A stretch of 64,000 nt of DNA from Amycolatopsis nivea (GCF_004522235.1 NZ_SDLT01000044.1:1-64000), one strand, 5' to 3'. Positions 34,019-43,021 are shown, counted from the stretch's first letter. Numbers and translations: made by a program. The notes: generated by a model from the letters alone, not told the origin.

Positions 34019-34993
34019 ATGAAAACCGTCGCCATCGAGGAGCACTGGACCACCTCCGGCATCGACCGGATGCTGCGCACCGAATCCGGCGACCCGAGCA
34101 TCGCGCACAACGACCGCGGCGATCTCGCCGAGCGCCTGCTCGACATCGGCGACCAGCGCGTCGCGTGGATGGACGAGGCGGGCATCGACGTCCAGCTCCT
34201 CTCGATCGCGCCGCCGGGAACGCACGGATGCCCGGCCCCGCAGGGCATCGAGCTGAGCCGCGAGGCGAACGACCTGATCAGCGAGGCCGTCGCGAAGCAT
34301 CCCGACCGCTTCCGCGCCATGACGACGCTGCCGATGTCCGATCCGGACGCAGCACTCGCCGAACTGCAGCGGACCGCGAAGGATCCGGCGCACGTCGGGA
34401 TCATGTCGTACGGCCGCAGCGGCGACCGCCCGCTCGACGATCCCGCGTACGACGAACTGCTCGGCGCGGCCGCCGCGCTCGGCAGGCCGGTTTTCGTCCA
34501 CCCGCAGATCCCGGTGGAGTCCGTCCGCCAGGCTTCCTACAGCGGTTTCGGCCCGGAACTCGACCTCGGACTGGCCACGTACGGCCTCGGCTGGCACTAC
34601 GAGGCCGGGCTCGCCGTCATCCGGCTGATCCTGCGCGGAACCTTCGACCGCCACCCGGATCTCCAAGTCGTCCTCGGCCACTGGGGCGAGGTGGTCCTGT
34701 TCGCACTGGACCGCATCGACAGCCTGTCGCACACGGCCACGCATCTCGAACGTCGCGTCTCCGAGTATTTCCGCACCAACATTCACCTGGCGACCAGCGG
34801 AATGCTCGTCCCGCGAATGCTGCGCAATGCTCTCGAATACACCGGCACCGATCGGATCTTGCTTTCCGGCGATTATCCATTCCACCGGGTCCAATCCACA
34901 GCTGTCGCGGAATTCCTGCAGAATTTACCCGACGAGGAAGACCGGGAAAAGATCGCGCACGCCAACGCGGAAGCCCTTTACGGTCTCCGTTAA
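34019..34993 (+). CDS. Amidohydrolase family protein (ACMSD/decarboxylase-like)
   Basis: This 324-aa TIM-barrel metalloenzyme belongs to the amidohydrolase_2 group. It has IEEHW at the N-terminus, where decarboxylase-type members replace the usual HxH with ExH-like ligands. The other elements are GRPVFVHPQIP (His), VVLGHWGEVVLFALDRID (His) and ILLSGDYPFHRV (catalytic Asp). The family includes gamma-resorcylate and ACMS decarboxylases, so decarboxylation of an aromatic acid is a reasonable guess. It ends in a GTTAAC shared with the convergent glycosyltransferase stop. Confidence 0.88.
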   Translation: MKTVAIEEHWTTSGIDRMLRTESGDPSIAHNDRGDLAERLLDIGDQRVAWMDEAGIDVQLLSIAPPGTHGCPAPQGIELSREANDLISEAVAKHPDRFRAMTTLPMSDPDAALAELQRTAKDPAHVGIMSYGRSGDRPLDDPAYDELLGAAAALGRPVFVHPQIPVESVRQASYSGFGPELDLGLATYGLGWHYEAGLAVIRLILRGTFDRHPDLQVVLGHWGEVVLFALDRIDSLSHTATHLERRVSEYFRTNIHLATSGMLVPRMLRNALEYTGTDRILLSGDYPFHRVQSTAVAEFLQNLPDEEDREKIAHANAEALYGLR

Positions 34994-36138
34994 CGATTGC
35001 GCAAATGCTGATGCCAGGCTTTTCCGTAAGCCTCGCGGTGCCGATCCGCCGTTGTCGTCCACGAGAATTCCTTGGCGCGCCGCTGCGCCGCGGAAGCGAG
35101 TACTGAGCGACGCGACGGATCGGCCAGCAATTCCGTCAACGCCGCGGCGACATCGCCCGCACCGACACCGCAGTACGCGACCGCGTCGCCGCCGACTTCC
35201 GGCAGGGAGAGGCGGCGCGTGGTCAGTACCGCGGCTCCGCAGGCCATCGCTTCGAGCACCGGAAGCCCGAAGCCTTCGCCGAGGCTCGGGTACGCCACGA
35301 GTTCCGCGCCGCCGAGGAATCCGGCGAGCGTCCCGAACGGCAGATACCCCGCGCGGATCACCCGAAGCCGGTGCGGCACCGCGTCCAGCGCGCGCTCCAC
35401 CTGGGTGTCCCAGCCAGGCTGCCCGGCGAGCACGAGCGCCGGCGCGTCTCGCTGCCCAGCGACCGCGCGGGCGTAACCGCGGATCAGCGCGGGCACGTTT
35501 TTCCGCGGTTCGAGCGCCCCGAGGAACGCGATGTACGGCGTCGAGCCGAGCCCGACCGCCTTCCGCGCCGCCGCGATCTCCTCCGGGGACGGCGGGTGGA
35601 ACCGTTCGCTGTCGACGCCGTGATGGATGATCTCCAACTCCGCGTGCCGAACCGGGCTCACCCGCGCCAGCTCTACCGCTGTCGCGTGACTGGGAACTAC
35701 GCAGAGTGTCGCCCGCCGCAGCGCGGTAGCGGTCCATGCACGGAAGAACCGGGCCTTGACCGACGAGTGGAGGACCGCGTCGGTGAAGAACGTCGCGTCG
35801 TGCAGCGTGACCACCGAAGCGGCCCCGCTGGCGAGCGGCATCGTGTAGTGCGGAGAGTGCACGACGTCCGCAGCGAGCCGGCGCACGAGCCGGGGCAAGG
35901 TGGCTTGCTCCCAGGTCAGCCGGGCAGTGCGCGTAGAGGTCGCGGGCGACGCGGCGACAATCCGGGAACCAGGCGCGAGCTGACTGTAAAGCGGCAGGTC
36001 ACGAGGCTGGCAGACCACCGTCAGCCGCGCCCCGTCCTGATCGAGCGCACCGACGAGCGAGTCCACGTATCGGCCGACCCCACCCCGATCCGCGGGCACC
36101 GCGGTCGCGTCGATCAGCACACGGGGATCACCGGTCAC
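34990..36138 (-). CDS. GT4 family glycosyltransferase
   Basis: This 382-aa GT-B enzyme has VLIDATAVPADRGGVGRYVD at the N-terminus (acceptor domain with Gly-rich loop). The C-terminal donor domain has YIAFLGALEPRKNVPALI, GAELVAYPSLGEGFGLPVLE (EX7E motif) and GDVAAALTELLADPS. It probably transfers a hexose from a nucleotide sugar in envelope polysaccharide synthesis. The start at 36138 opens onto the low-complexity region. It resembles the GT4 enzymes at 37133 and 41704, so this cluster holds three related copies. Confidence 0.9.
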   Translation of the reverse strand: MTGDPRVLIDATAVPADRGGVGRYVDSLVGALDQDGARLTVVCQPRDLPLYSQLAPGSRIVAASPATSTRTARLTWEQATLPRLVRRLAADVVHSPHYTMPLASGAASVVTLHDATFFTDAVLHSSVKARFFRAWTATALRRATLCVVPSHATAVELARVSPVRHAELEIIHHGVDSERFHPPSPEEIAAARKAVGLGSTPYIAFLGALEPRKNVPALIRGYARAVAGQRDAPALVLAGQPGWDTQVERALDAVPHRLRVIRAGYLPFGTLAGFLGGAELVAYPSLGEGFGLPVLEAMACGAAVLTTRRLSLPEVGGDAVAYCGVGAGDVAAALTELLADPSRRSVLASAAQRRAKEFSWTTTADRHREAYGKAWHQHLRNR

Positions 36139-37132
36139 GAGTGCAGCGTACGGCGATCACCCACCGCACAGGTCAGGAACCGGCAAACTGCCGCCGACTC
36201 CAGGCGCCACCACCCTCGCCCACCTGCACTCACCCGTCCGGGTTCACCCGACCGTGTTAGGCCGATGGCAGCCTGACGACTGCCGACGCCGCAGCGCCCC
36301 GCGAACACCTGCGCCTGCTCCCTGCCGAGCTTCGACAGCCCCGCCGCCCCTCGGCAGCCGCGGCGCTGCCAGCCCGACCGCCCCGGTTCGACCAGCACCG
36401 GAACCTTCGCGAGCACCCGACCGCCTCCCGAACCCCTCAGCCCGGCCGCCAGAGGCCAGCCCCGACCGCCGGTGCAGCCGCCAAAGCCCGACAGCCGACT
36501 CCGCTGACGAGCGCGCCGCCAGTCCGGCCGCCGATGCCCAGCCGCTACCCGAACCCGACCGCAGCCTGCCCGATCTGCCCGGCCCGCCAAACCGCCAATG
36601 CCCGACCGCAACCCTGAGCCCAACCGCAGCCCGCCCCATCTGCCCGGCCGCCGATGCCCAGCCCGCCAAGCCGCTGCTACAGCCACCATTGCCCAGCCGC
36701 TACCCAAACGGCCGCCGGTGCAGCCGCCGAAGCCCCGACCGCAACCCGCCCACCAAAGCCCCCACAGCAGCCCGACAGCAGCCCGCCCGCCGACGCAACC
36801 GCAGTCGCCGCTCCCGCTACAAACCAGCCGCTCGCCGCCGCAGTCGCCAAAGCCCAATTGCCGACCCGCCGCAAGCCCGCCAGCCGTCAGCCAGCCCGAC
36901 CGCCGACGCAGCCGTCAGAACCCACTCGCCGCCGACCGCAGCCAGCCGCCGCAGCCGCACTCGCCACCCCGCTACAAACCAGCCGTCAGCCAGCCCGCCG
37001 CAGCCGCACTCGCCACCCCGCTACAAACCAGCCGTCAGCCAGCCCGCCGCAGCCGCACTCGCCACCCCGCTACAAACCAGCCGTCAGCCAGCCCGCCGCA
37101 GCCGCACTCGCCACCCCGCTACAAACCAGCCG
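36139..37132. repeat. 1-kb low-complexity, strand-asymmetric non-coding region
   Basis: The interval between two minus-strand GT4 genes is built from short degenerate C/A/G-rich words (CCGCCGATGCCCAGCC, CAGCCGCC, CCCGACCGCAGCC) with very few T on the plus strand. Frames stay open only because of the composition bias; translated products are low-complexity Pro/Arg/Ser/Gln and do not resemble proteins. The last part is an exact minisatellite (separate entry). It must contain the promoter of the 34990 gene, which I could not locate. Confidence 0.7.
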
Positions 37133-37138
37133 TCAGCT
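36945..37138 (+). repeat. 49-bp tandem repeat (minisatellite)
   Basis: A 49-bp unit recurs with starts of CTACAAACCAGCCGTCAGCC at 36972, 37021, 37070 and 37119. The units are identical except the last, which changes to GTCAGCTAGC beside the 37133 gene end. A diverged copy of CTACAAACCAGCCGC is present near 36818. There are no unique spacers, so this is not a CRISPR array. Copy number is likely variable among strains. Confidence 0.9.
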
Positions 37139-38218
37139 AGCCCGCCGATGAGCCGCCCACACCGCCTCAGCCGCCGCTCGCCAAGTGAACGTCCGGGCCC
37201 GCTCCCGCCCCAGCTTCGACAGCTCCGCAGCCTTGTCCGGCGACAGCAGCACCTCTTTCAGCGCCCACGCCAGCGCGTCCGCATCCCCGCGCGGCACCAC
37301 CAGCCCGGCCCCGCCGGAGACCTCTACCAGGGCCGGGACGTCCGTGTGCACCACCGGGACCCCGATCGCCATCGCTTCCAGCAGCGGCAGTCCGAAGCCT
37401 TCGGCGAGGCTCGGCATCGCCAGCACGCTCGCGCCGCGCATCGCGGTCGCCAACTGGGCGTCGGTCACCTTCCCCAGGACCCGCACCGATTTCAGGCCGC
37501 GGTCGGCCGCCAGCCGCACCGGGTCGATGCCGCCCCAGCCGGGCTGGCCGGCGAGCACCAGGCCGACGTCGCCGACCTCGTCCGTGCCGTCGAGTTGCGC
37601 CACCGCGTCGACCAGCACGTCCATGCCCTTGCGCGGTTCGATCGTCCCGACCGCCAGCACGTACCGCGACGGCAGGTCAAGCTGGGCGGACCCCTCCGGC
37701 ACGGTCACCCCGTGCGGCACGACCCGCACCGGGACGTCCACGTCCAGCAGCACCGCCAGCTCGTCGGCAACCGCCCGGGTCGGCACGATCAGCCCGGACG
37801 ACCGCCGCGCCGCCCGCGCGATCATCGACCGGTGCCAGCTGACGCCGCGTGCGGTCAGGGTCTCCGGATGCGTCCACGGCACCGTGTCATGCACGGTGAC
37901 GGTCAGCGTTCGCCCAGCCGGGGCACGGGGCGGCGCGAACGGGGTCGGCGCGTGCACCGCGTCACCGCCCGGCCACCAGCGCAGGCCCAGTTGCCACAGC
38001 GCGACCAGCGCCCTCGGCGGCAGCGGCAGCACGCGCGGTCCCTCGACCCCCTCGACCTGCGCCGCGGAGACGTCCGCGTGCCGCGCGACCACGCTGGACA
38101 CGGTCCAGCCGGGCGGCGCGGTGCGGGCGAGCGCGGGCAGCAGTTCGGCGGTGTACCGGCCGGTGCCACCCGGAACGGGGGCGAGCAGTTGCTCGGCGAT
38201 CACGACCAGTTCGGGCAC
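37133..38218 (-). CDS. GT4 family glycosyltransferase
   Basis: This 361-aa GT-B enzyme starts at GTG 38218 (VPELVVIAEQLLAPVPGGTG). The donor domain has YVLAVGTIEPRKGMDVLVDA, ASVLAMPSLAEGFGLPLLEA (EX7E) and VPRGDADALAWALKEVL. The start faces a divergent GT2 gene only 18 bp away. Its 3' end borders the 49-bp minisatellite. The role in cell-envelope glycan assembly is inferred from the cluster. Confidence 0.9.
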   Translation of the reverse strand: MPELVVIAEQLLAPVPGGTGRYTAELLPALARTAPPGWTVSSVVARHADVSAAQVEGVEGPRVLPLPPRALVALWQLGLRWWPGGDAVHAPTPFAPPRAPAGRTLTVTVHDTVPWTHPETLTARGVSWHRSMIARAARRSSGLIVPTRAVADELAVLLDVDVPVRVVPHGVTVPEGSAQLDLPSRYVLAVGTIEPRKGMDVLVDAVAQLDGTDEVGDVGLVLAGQPGWGGIDPVRLAADRGLKSVRVLGKVTDAQLATAMRGASVLAMPSLAEGFGLPLLEAMAIGVPVVHTDVPALVEVSGGAGLVVPRGDADALAWALKEVLLSPDKAAELSKLGRERARTFTWRAAAEAVWAAHRRAS

Positions 38219-38236
38219 GCCGCTATTCTCTCCCAG

Positions 38237-39166
38237 GTGACCAGCGCGGAATCCGGCACCACCGTCGTCGTGGTGACCTGGCGTGGGGAAGCCCACCTCG
38301 CCGCGTGCCTCGACGCGCTCGCCGCCCAGGACCGTCCACATCGGACACTCGTGGTGGACAACGCCTCAACCGACGGCACCGCAACGATTCTGGCCGAGCA
38401 CCCGAGCCGTCCGGAGGTCCTCCGGCTGCGTCGCAACACCGGTTACGCCGGTGCGATGGCCCACGCGCTCGACCGCATCGGCACCCCTCGCGTCGCCTGG
38501 CTCAACGACGACGCCGCCCCTGAACCGGACTGGCTCGCCAACCTCGAAGACACCCTCGACAGCCAGCCGCTCGCCGCCGCCGTCACGTCCCGGCTCGAAC
38601 TGACCGACGGCAGCACCCAGTCGACCGGCGTCCGGCTCACCGCCGACGGCCACGGCGCCGACCTCACCGAGCCCAGCGACGAGGTCTTCGGCTTCTGCGG
38701 CGGCGCCGCGCTGCTGCGCACCGACGCCGTGCGCGCGGTCGGCGGCGTCCCGGCGAGCTTCTTCTGTTACTACGAGGACACCGACACCGCGTGGCGGCTG
38801 CGGCTGGCCGGCTGGCACGTCGTCGCCGCGCCGAAAGCGCGGGTCCAGCACCTGCACGGAGCCAGCACGAAGCCCGGTTCACCGCAATTTCACCGCTGGA
38901 ACGAACGCAACCGCCTGCTCATGCTGCTGCGCTGCGCCCCTACGAAAGTCGCGATCCGGGAATTGGCCCGCTTCGCCGCGATCACCGCGCTGCTTCCGCT
39001 GCGCCGGCGCCGTCCGGACGCGGCGAACTTCGACCCCGCGCTGCGGCTGCGGGTACTGGCGGAGATCGTCTTCCGGCTCCCCCGCACGCTGCGGGAACGC
39101 GGTCGCGTCAGCCGGATCTCGGCGCTGGGCCGAGGCGCGATCTGGGATGCCTGGGCTGGCCTTTAA
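38237..39166 (+). CDS. GT2 family glycosyltransferase
   Basis: This 309-aa GT-A enzyme has TTVVVVTWRGEAHLAACLDA, LVVDNASTDGT, VAWLNDDAAPEPDW (DXD-type) and FFCYYEDTDTAWRLRLAGW (the ED motif of the rhamnosyltransferase-like group). Its C-terminal region of about 70 residues is basic and probably membrane-associated. The GTG at 38237 is used; the much longer upstream open frame runs through low-complexity DNA and antisense of the 37133 gene. The 3' end overlaps only the non-preferred start of the next gene. Confidence 0.9.
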   Translation: MTSAESGTTVVVVTWRGEAHLAACLDALAAQDRPHRTLVVDNASTDGTATILAEHPSRPEVLRLRRNTGYAGAMAHALDRIGTPRVAWLNDDAAPEPDWLANLEDTLDSQPLAAAVTSRLELTDGSTQSTGVRLTADGHGADLTEPSDEVFGFCGGAALLRTDAVRAVGGVPASFFCYYEDTDTAWRLRLAGWHVVAAPKARVQHLHGASTKPGSPQFHRWNERNRLLMLLRCAPTKVAIRELARFAAITALLPLRRRRPDAANFDPALRLRVLAEIVFRLPRTLRERGRVSRISALGRGAIWDAWAGL

Positions 39167-39197
39167 GCTGGGCGGAAATTCGACGGAGGAGCTCGTC

Positions 39198-41711
39198 TTG
39201 GCAGTGGGGGACCCGCAACCGCTCGTCTCGGTGATCGTGGTGAATTACCGCGGCGCCGACGACACCATCACCTGCCTGCGGGCGCTGCGAACCGACCTGG
39301 ATTACGCGAATGTCGAGCTGATCTGCGTCGACAACGCTTCCGGCGGCGACGACGCGGCCCGCATCCGCGCCGAGGTGCCCGACGTGCGGCTCATCGAATC
39401 GCCGGTCAACACCGGGTTCGCCGGCGGCTGCAATCTGGGCGCGAAGCACGCGAACGGCACCGTCCTCGGCTTCCTCAACAACGACGCCCGCCCCGCTCCG
39501 GCGTGGGTCTCCGCGGCCGTCGCCGAACTGCGCGCGCAGCCGACCGTCGCCGCGGTGGCGAGCAAGGTCCTCGACTGGGACGGCACCGGCACCGACTTCG
39601 TGGACGCGGGTCTGACTTGGTTCGGCATGGGCTACAAGCGCCACGCCGGCAGCCCGATCGCGGACGTGCCCGAGGCCGAGCACGACGTCGCCAAGGACGT
39701 CCTCTTCGGCACCGGCTCGGCGCTGTTCGTGCGCGCGTCGGTGTTCGCCGAACTCGGCGGTTTCGACGAGCGTTTCTTCATGTTCTACGAGGATGTCGAC
39801 CTCGGCTGGCGGCTCAACCTGCGCGGCTGGCGCGTCCGCTACGTGCCGGAATCGCTCACCTACCACCGCCACCACGGCACCATGGCAGCCGTCGACGCGC
39901 CCGACACCGGCCGCGAGACGTTCCTGCTGGAACGCAACGCACTGGCCGCGCTGTACAAGAACCTCTCCGACGAATCCCTGGCTCGCGCTCTTCCCGCGGC
40001 CCTCGCGCTGGCCGTCCGCCGGGCGACCGCACGCGGCGGCATCAACCCGGACCAGCTTGATCTGGAAAAGGGCGTCGGCCCCGTCGACACCTCGGAGGTC
40101 GCGGTCCCACGCACCACGCTCGCCGGAGTGCTGGCAGTGGACCGATTCGTGGAGATGATGCCGTCGCTGGCGGAGTCCCGCGCAGTCGAGCAGGCCGCGC
40201 GCGTGCGTACCGACGCGGACCTGCTTCCGTTGCTGCGCAAGGCACTTGAGCCCGCGTACCCGCTGCCGGATTACCTTCGCGCACACGAAATCCTCGTCGA
40301 AGCGTTCGGCATCAAGGACGTGTTCGGCCAGCGCCGCAAGATCCTCGTGCTGACCGGCGATTCGATCACCGAGCGCATGGCCGGCCCGGCGATCCGGGCG
40401 TGGAACATCGCCTCGACGCTGTCCGCCGAGCACGACGTGCACCTCATGACCACCAACCCGCTGGTCTCGCCCCCGCCGGCGGCCTTCCAGGTCAGCTCGG
40501 GCAAGCACCGCGACCTCGACGGCCCGATCGAATGGGCGGACGTCGTGATCCTTCAGGGGCACGTGCTGGAGCTGGCGCCGTCGCTGAAGAAGCAGCACGA
40601 GCACAAGATCGTGGTCGCCGACGTGTACGACCCGATGCACCTGGAGCTGCTGGAACAGGGCAAGGACGCTCCCGACGACCAGCGCGCGCTCGACCTGGCC
40701 GGCGTCACCCGCGTCCTCGACGCCCAGCTCGAACGCGCCGATTTCTTCCTCTGCGCCTCCGAACGCCAGCGCCACTTCTGGCTGGGCCACCTCGCCGCGC
40801 TCGGCCGCCTGTCCCCGCGCCTCTACGACGCCGACCCGACCACCCAGTCCCTGCTCGCCGTCGTCCCGTTCGGGCTCTCCCCGCAAGCCCCGACGCGCAC
40901 CGGCCCGGGTCTGCGTTCCGCTCTCGGCATCGGCGAATCCGACCGGGTCGTTTTGTGGGCAGGCGGCGTCTACAGCTGGTTCGACCCGCTGACCCTGATC
41001 CGCGCCTTCGGCCTCCTCCGCCACCGCCGCGACGACGCCCGTCTGGTGTTCCTCGGCATGAAGCACCCGAACCCCGAGGTCGCCGAAATGGACATCGGCG
41101 CGCGGACCGTGCGGTTGGCGGATTCGCTGGGCCTCACGGACAAGAACGTTTTCTTCAACGAACAATGGGTCCCGTATTCGGACCGCCAGAACTGGCTTCT
41201 CGACGCCGATTGCGGTGTCACCACGCATTACGAACACGTCGAGACGACTTTCGCTTTCCGCACCCGGGTTCTCGACTACCTGTGGGCCGGTTTGCCGATC
41301 GTGACGACCGACGGTGACGCATTCGCCGACCTCGTCCGCGCGGAGGGTCTCGGCGTCGTCGTCCCCGCCGAAGACGCGGGCGCGTTGGCAGACGCTCTGG
41401 AAAAGTCGTTGTACGACCGGGAATTCGCCGACGCGTGCGTCGAACGGATCCGAGTAGTCGCGCAGCGCTACGCCTGGCCGGAAGCGCTGAAACCCCTGGT
41501 GGAGTTCTGCCGCAACCCGCGCCCCGCCGCGGACCGGTTGCCCGGCGGCGCCGACCTCACCGTCAGCGACCCGGTCCGCGGCACCGCGATGGTACGGCGG
41601 GATTTGGCTCTGGTACGGGAATATCTCGCCGCTGGCGGCCCGAGCGAACTGGCGAAGCGAGCAGCAGGACGGGTCACGAAGGTAGCGCGGGAGCGGTTGC
41701 GCCGTGGCTGA
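39198..41711 (+). CDS. Bifunctional glycosyltransferase: GT2 domain fused to GT4-like domain
   Basis: This 837-aa protein has an N-terminal GT2 domain (about residues 8-300: VSVIVVNYRGADDT, ICVDNASGGDD, LGFLNNDARPAP, FFMFYEDVDLGWRLNLRGW). A linker of about 70 residues follows, then a GT-B/GT4-like domain (about 375-780: KILVLTGDSITERMAGPAIR, VVLWAGGVYSWFDPLTLIRA, LDYLWAGLPIVTTDGD). The TTG at 39198 is preferred because GGAGGAG stands 6-7 bp upstream; ATG 39147 would overlap the previous gene and lacks an SD. It could add two sugars in sequence. The 3' end overlaps the next GT4 gene by 8 bp. Confidence 0.9.
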   Translation: MAVGDPQPLVSVIVVNYRGADDTITCLRALRTDLDYANVELICVDNASGGDDAARIRAEVPDVRLIESPVNTGFAGGCNLGAKHANGTVLGFLNNDARPAPAWVSAAVAELRAQPTVAAVASKVLDWDGTGTDFVDAGLTWFGMGYKRHAGSPIADVPEAEHDVAKDVLFGTGSALFVRASVFAELGGFDERFFMFYEDVDLGWRLNLRGWRVRYVPESLTYHRHHGTMAAVDAPDTGRETFLLERNALAALYKNLSDESLARALPAALALAVRRATARGGINPDQLDLEKGVGPVDTSEVAVPRTTLAGVLAVDRFVEMMPSLAESRAVEQAARVRTDADLLPLLRKALEPAYPLPDYLRAHEILVEAFGIKDVFGQRRKILVLTGDSITERMAGPAIRAWNIASTLSAEHDVHLMTTNPLVSPPPAAFQVSSGKHRDLDGPIEWADVVILQGHVLELAPSLKKQHEHKIVVADVYDPMHLELLEQGKDAPDDQRALDLAGVTRVLDAQLERADFFLCASERQRHFWLGHLAALGRLSPRLYDADPTTQSLLAVVPFGLSPQAPTRTGPGLRSALGIGESDRVVLWAGGVYSWFDPLTLIRAFGLLRHRRDDARLVFLGMKHPNPEVAEMDIGARTVRLADSLGLTDKNVFFNEQWVPYSDRQNWLLDADCGVTTHYEHVETTFAFRTRVLDYLWAGLPIVTTDGDAFADLVRAEGLGVVVPAEDAGALADALEKSLYDREFADACVERIRVVAQRYAWPEALKPLVEFCRNPRPAADRLPGGADLTVSDPVRGTAMVRRDLALVREYLAAGGPSELAKRAAGRVTKVARERLRRG

Positions 41712-42789
41712 CCGTCCGCTGCGTGTCCTGCTAGACGGCACCCCCCTGCTCGGTTCCCGGACGGGCATTGGCCGGTATACCGCCGCGTTGAGCGAAGAGC
41801 TCGCTTCGATGTCCGAAGTGGACCTTCGTGCAGTCGCGTTCACTCTGCGGGGCTGGCGGAAACTGCGGCATGTCTTGCCGCACGGCGTTCAGGCACGCGG
41901 AATGCCAGTCTCCGCAAGGCTGCTGCGAGCCACCTGGCTACGCACCCAGCTACCCCCCGTCGAACTTTTCGCCGGACCAACCGATGTAGTCCACGGCACG
42001 AACTTCGTCCTCCCCGGCCGCCTCCGTGCCGCAGCAGTACTGACGATCCACGACCTGGCTTTCATCGACGCCCCCCAGGAACTCGCCCACTCCGACCGAA
42101 CCCTCCCGGAATTGGTCCGACGCGGCGCCCACCGGGCGAATGTCATCTGCACCCCCACCGAGGCCGTCGCGGATTCCGTCGCGGAGAAACTGGATGTCGA
42201 TCGATCGAAGATCATCGCCACCCCGCTAGGCGTGAACCCAGCCTGGTTCACCGCCCGCCCGCCGGACGACGGAGTGCGAGCGAAGCTACGGTTGCCAGAG
42301 AAGTATTTGCTGTTCGCCGGCGCCGCCGGACCACGCAAGGGTCTCGACTGGCTAGCCGCCGCCCACGCCGCCGCCCCAGACCTGCCACCGCTGGTCTTCG
42401 CTGGCCCCGGCCCATTCCCCAGGTTGCCGAGGTCAGGACAGACCGGCTATCTGTCCGATGTGGACCTCCGCACGGTCGTGGCTGGCGCCGCAGCATTGGT
42501 TCTCCCGTCGAGGGATGAAGGCTTCGGCTTGCCGGTCCTGGAAGCAATGGCCTCGGATGTCCCAGTCGTCTGCACCGACATCCCGGCCCTGCGCGAGGTA
42601 GCAGGAGACTGCGCAACCCTAGTCCCGTACGACGACGTAGACGGCCTCGCAGAAGCCTTGCGCCAAGCCGTAACAGACCCCCACGGCCTAGCCACCTCCA
42701 CCGCCCGCAGAACTCACGCGGCAAGCTTCACCTGGCACAACACCGCACTACGCACCTTAAACGCATACCGCCAGGCAACCGAAGCGTAA
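41704..42789 (+). CDS. GT4 family glycosyltransferase
   Basis: This 361-aa GT-B enzyme has LDGTPLLGSRTGIGRYTAAL at the N-terminus, DVVHGTNFVLPGRL, YLLFAGAAGPRKGLDWLAAA and ALVLPSRDEGFGLPVLEAMA (EX7E). It resembles mannosyltransferases of the WbaZ/MtfB type, but donor specificity cannot be read. The GTG start lies within the end of the preceding fused transferase. A long perfect hairpin (42866-42921) follows its stop and probably ends the transcript. Confidence 0.9.
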   Translation: MADRPLRVLLDGTPLLGSRTGIGRYTAALSEELASMSEVDLRAVAFTLRGWRKLRHVLPHGVQARGMPVSARLLRATWLRTQLPPVELFAGPTDVVHGTNFVLPGRLRAAAVLTIHDLAFIDAPQELAHSDRTLPELVRRGAHRANVICTPTEAVADSVAEKLDVDRSKIIATPLGVNPAWFTARPPDDGVRAKLRLPEKYLLFAGAAGPRKGLDWLAAAHAAAPDLPPLVFAGPGPFPRLPRSGQTGYLSDVDLRTVVAGAAALVLPSRDEGFGLPVLEAMASDVPVVCTDIPALREVAGDCATLVPYDDVDGLAEALRQAVTDPHGLATSTARRTHAASFTWHNTALRTLNAYRQATEA

Positions 42790-42865
42790 AAGCTTTAAAC
42801 CGCAGCATCAACGCATAACAGGGGCACCACCCAGACCCCCGCATCCCCGATCCCCGCCAAGCACG

Positions 42866-42921
42866 CGGTCTGAGGTGCTTGTCAAGGTACTCTTTCCAGC
42901 CTTGACAAGCACCTCAGACCG
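42866..42921. repeat. Long perfect hairpin element, copy 2
   Basis: Arms CGGTCTGAGGTGCTTGTCAA + GG (42866-42887) and its exact complement (42900-42921) make a 22-bp stem with loop TACTCTTTCCAG. Outer CCCCGAT (42845-42851) and ATCGGGG (about 42938-42944) can also pair. Compared with copy 1 (15710-15766) the stem differs in the GAGG/GGGGG part on both arms in a compensatory way, and CTTTCC in the loop is shared. It lies between a plus-strand gene end and the convergent rmlD end. Confidence 0.87.
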
Positions 42922-42966
42922 TAGTGACAATTAAAGGATCGGGGTGGGGGGCCACAAGCCGAGAAT

Positions 42967-43021
42967 CCGGCGAAGCCGGGAAGAACCGGCGAAGCCGGTG
43001 AAAAAGAACCGGCGAAGCCGG
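42967..43021 (+). repeat. Three CCGGCGAAGCCGG repeats
   Basis: The 13-bp sequence CCGGCGAAGCCGG, itself a 5-bp hairpin with a GAA loop, occurs at 42967-42979, 42986-42998 and 43009-43021 with purine-rich spacers. A GGCGGGTTTTC-like terminator sequence on the opposite strand follows near 43025. The rest of the 319-bp convergent gap has no gene. These may be part of the rmlD terminator region. Confidence 0.75.

Noticed and set aside
36945..37138. Possible CRISPR array
   Set aside because: The 49-bp units abut directly with no unique spacers and no cas genes are near; it is a minisatellite.
36254..38236. Very long N-terminal extension of the 38237 glycosyltransferase (970 aa in total)
   Set aside because: It reads through low-complexity repeat DNA and the antisense of the 37133 gene; the GT2 fold begins right at GTG 38237.
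39108..41843. 911-aa minus-strand ORF opposite the GT2-GT4 gene
   Set aside because: Shadow frame; the plus-strand protein has full glycosyltransferase motifs and an SD.
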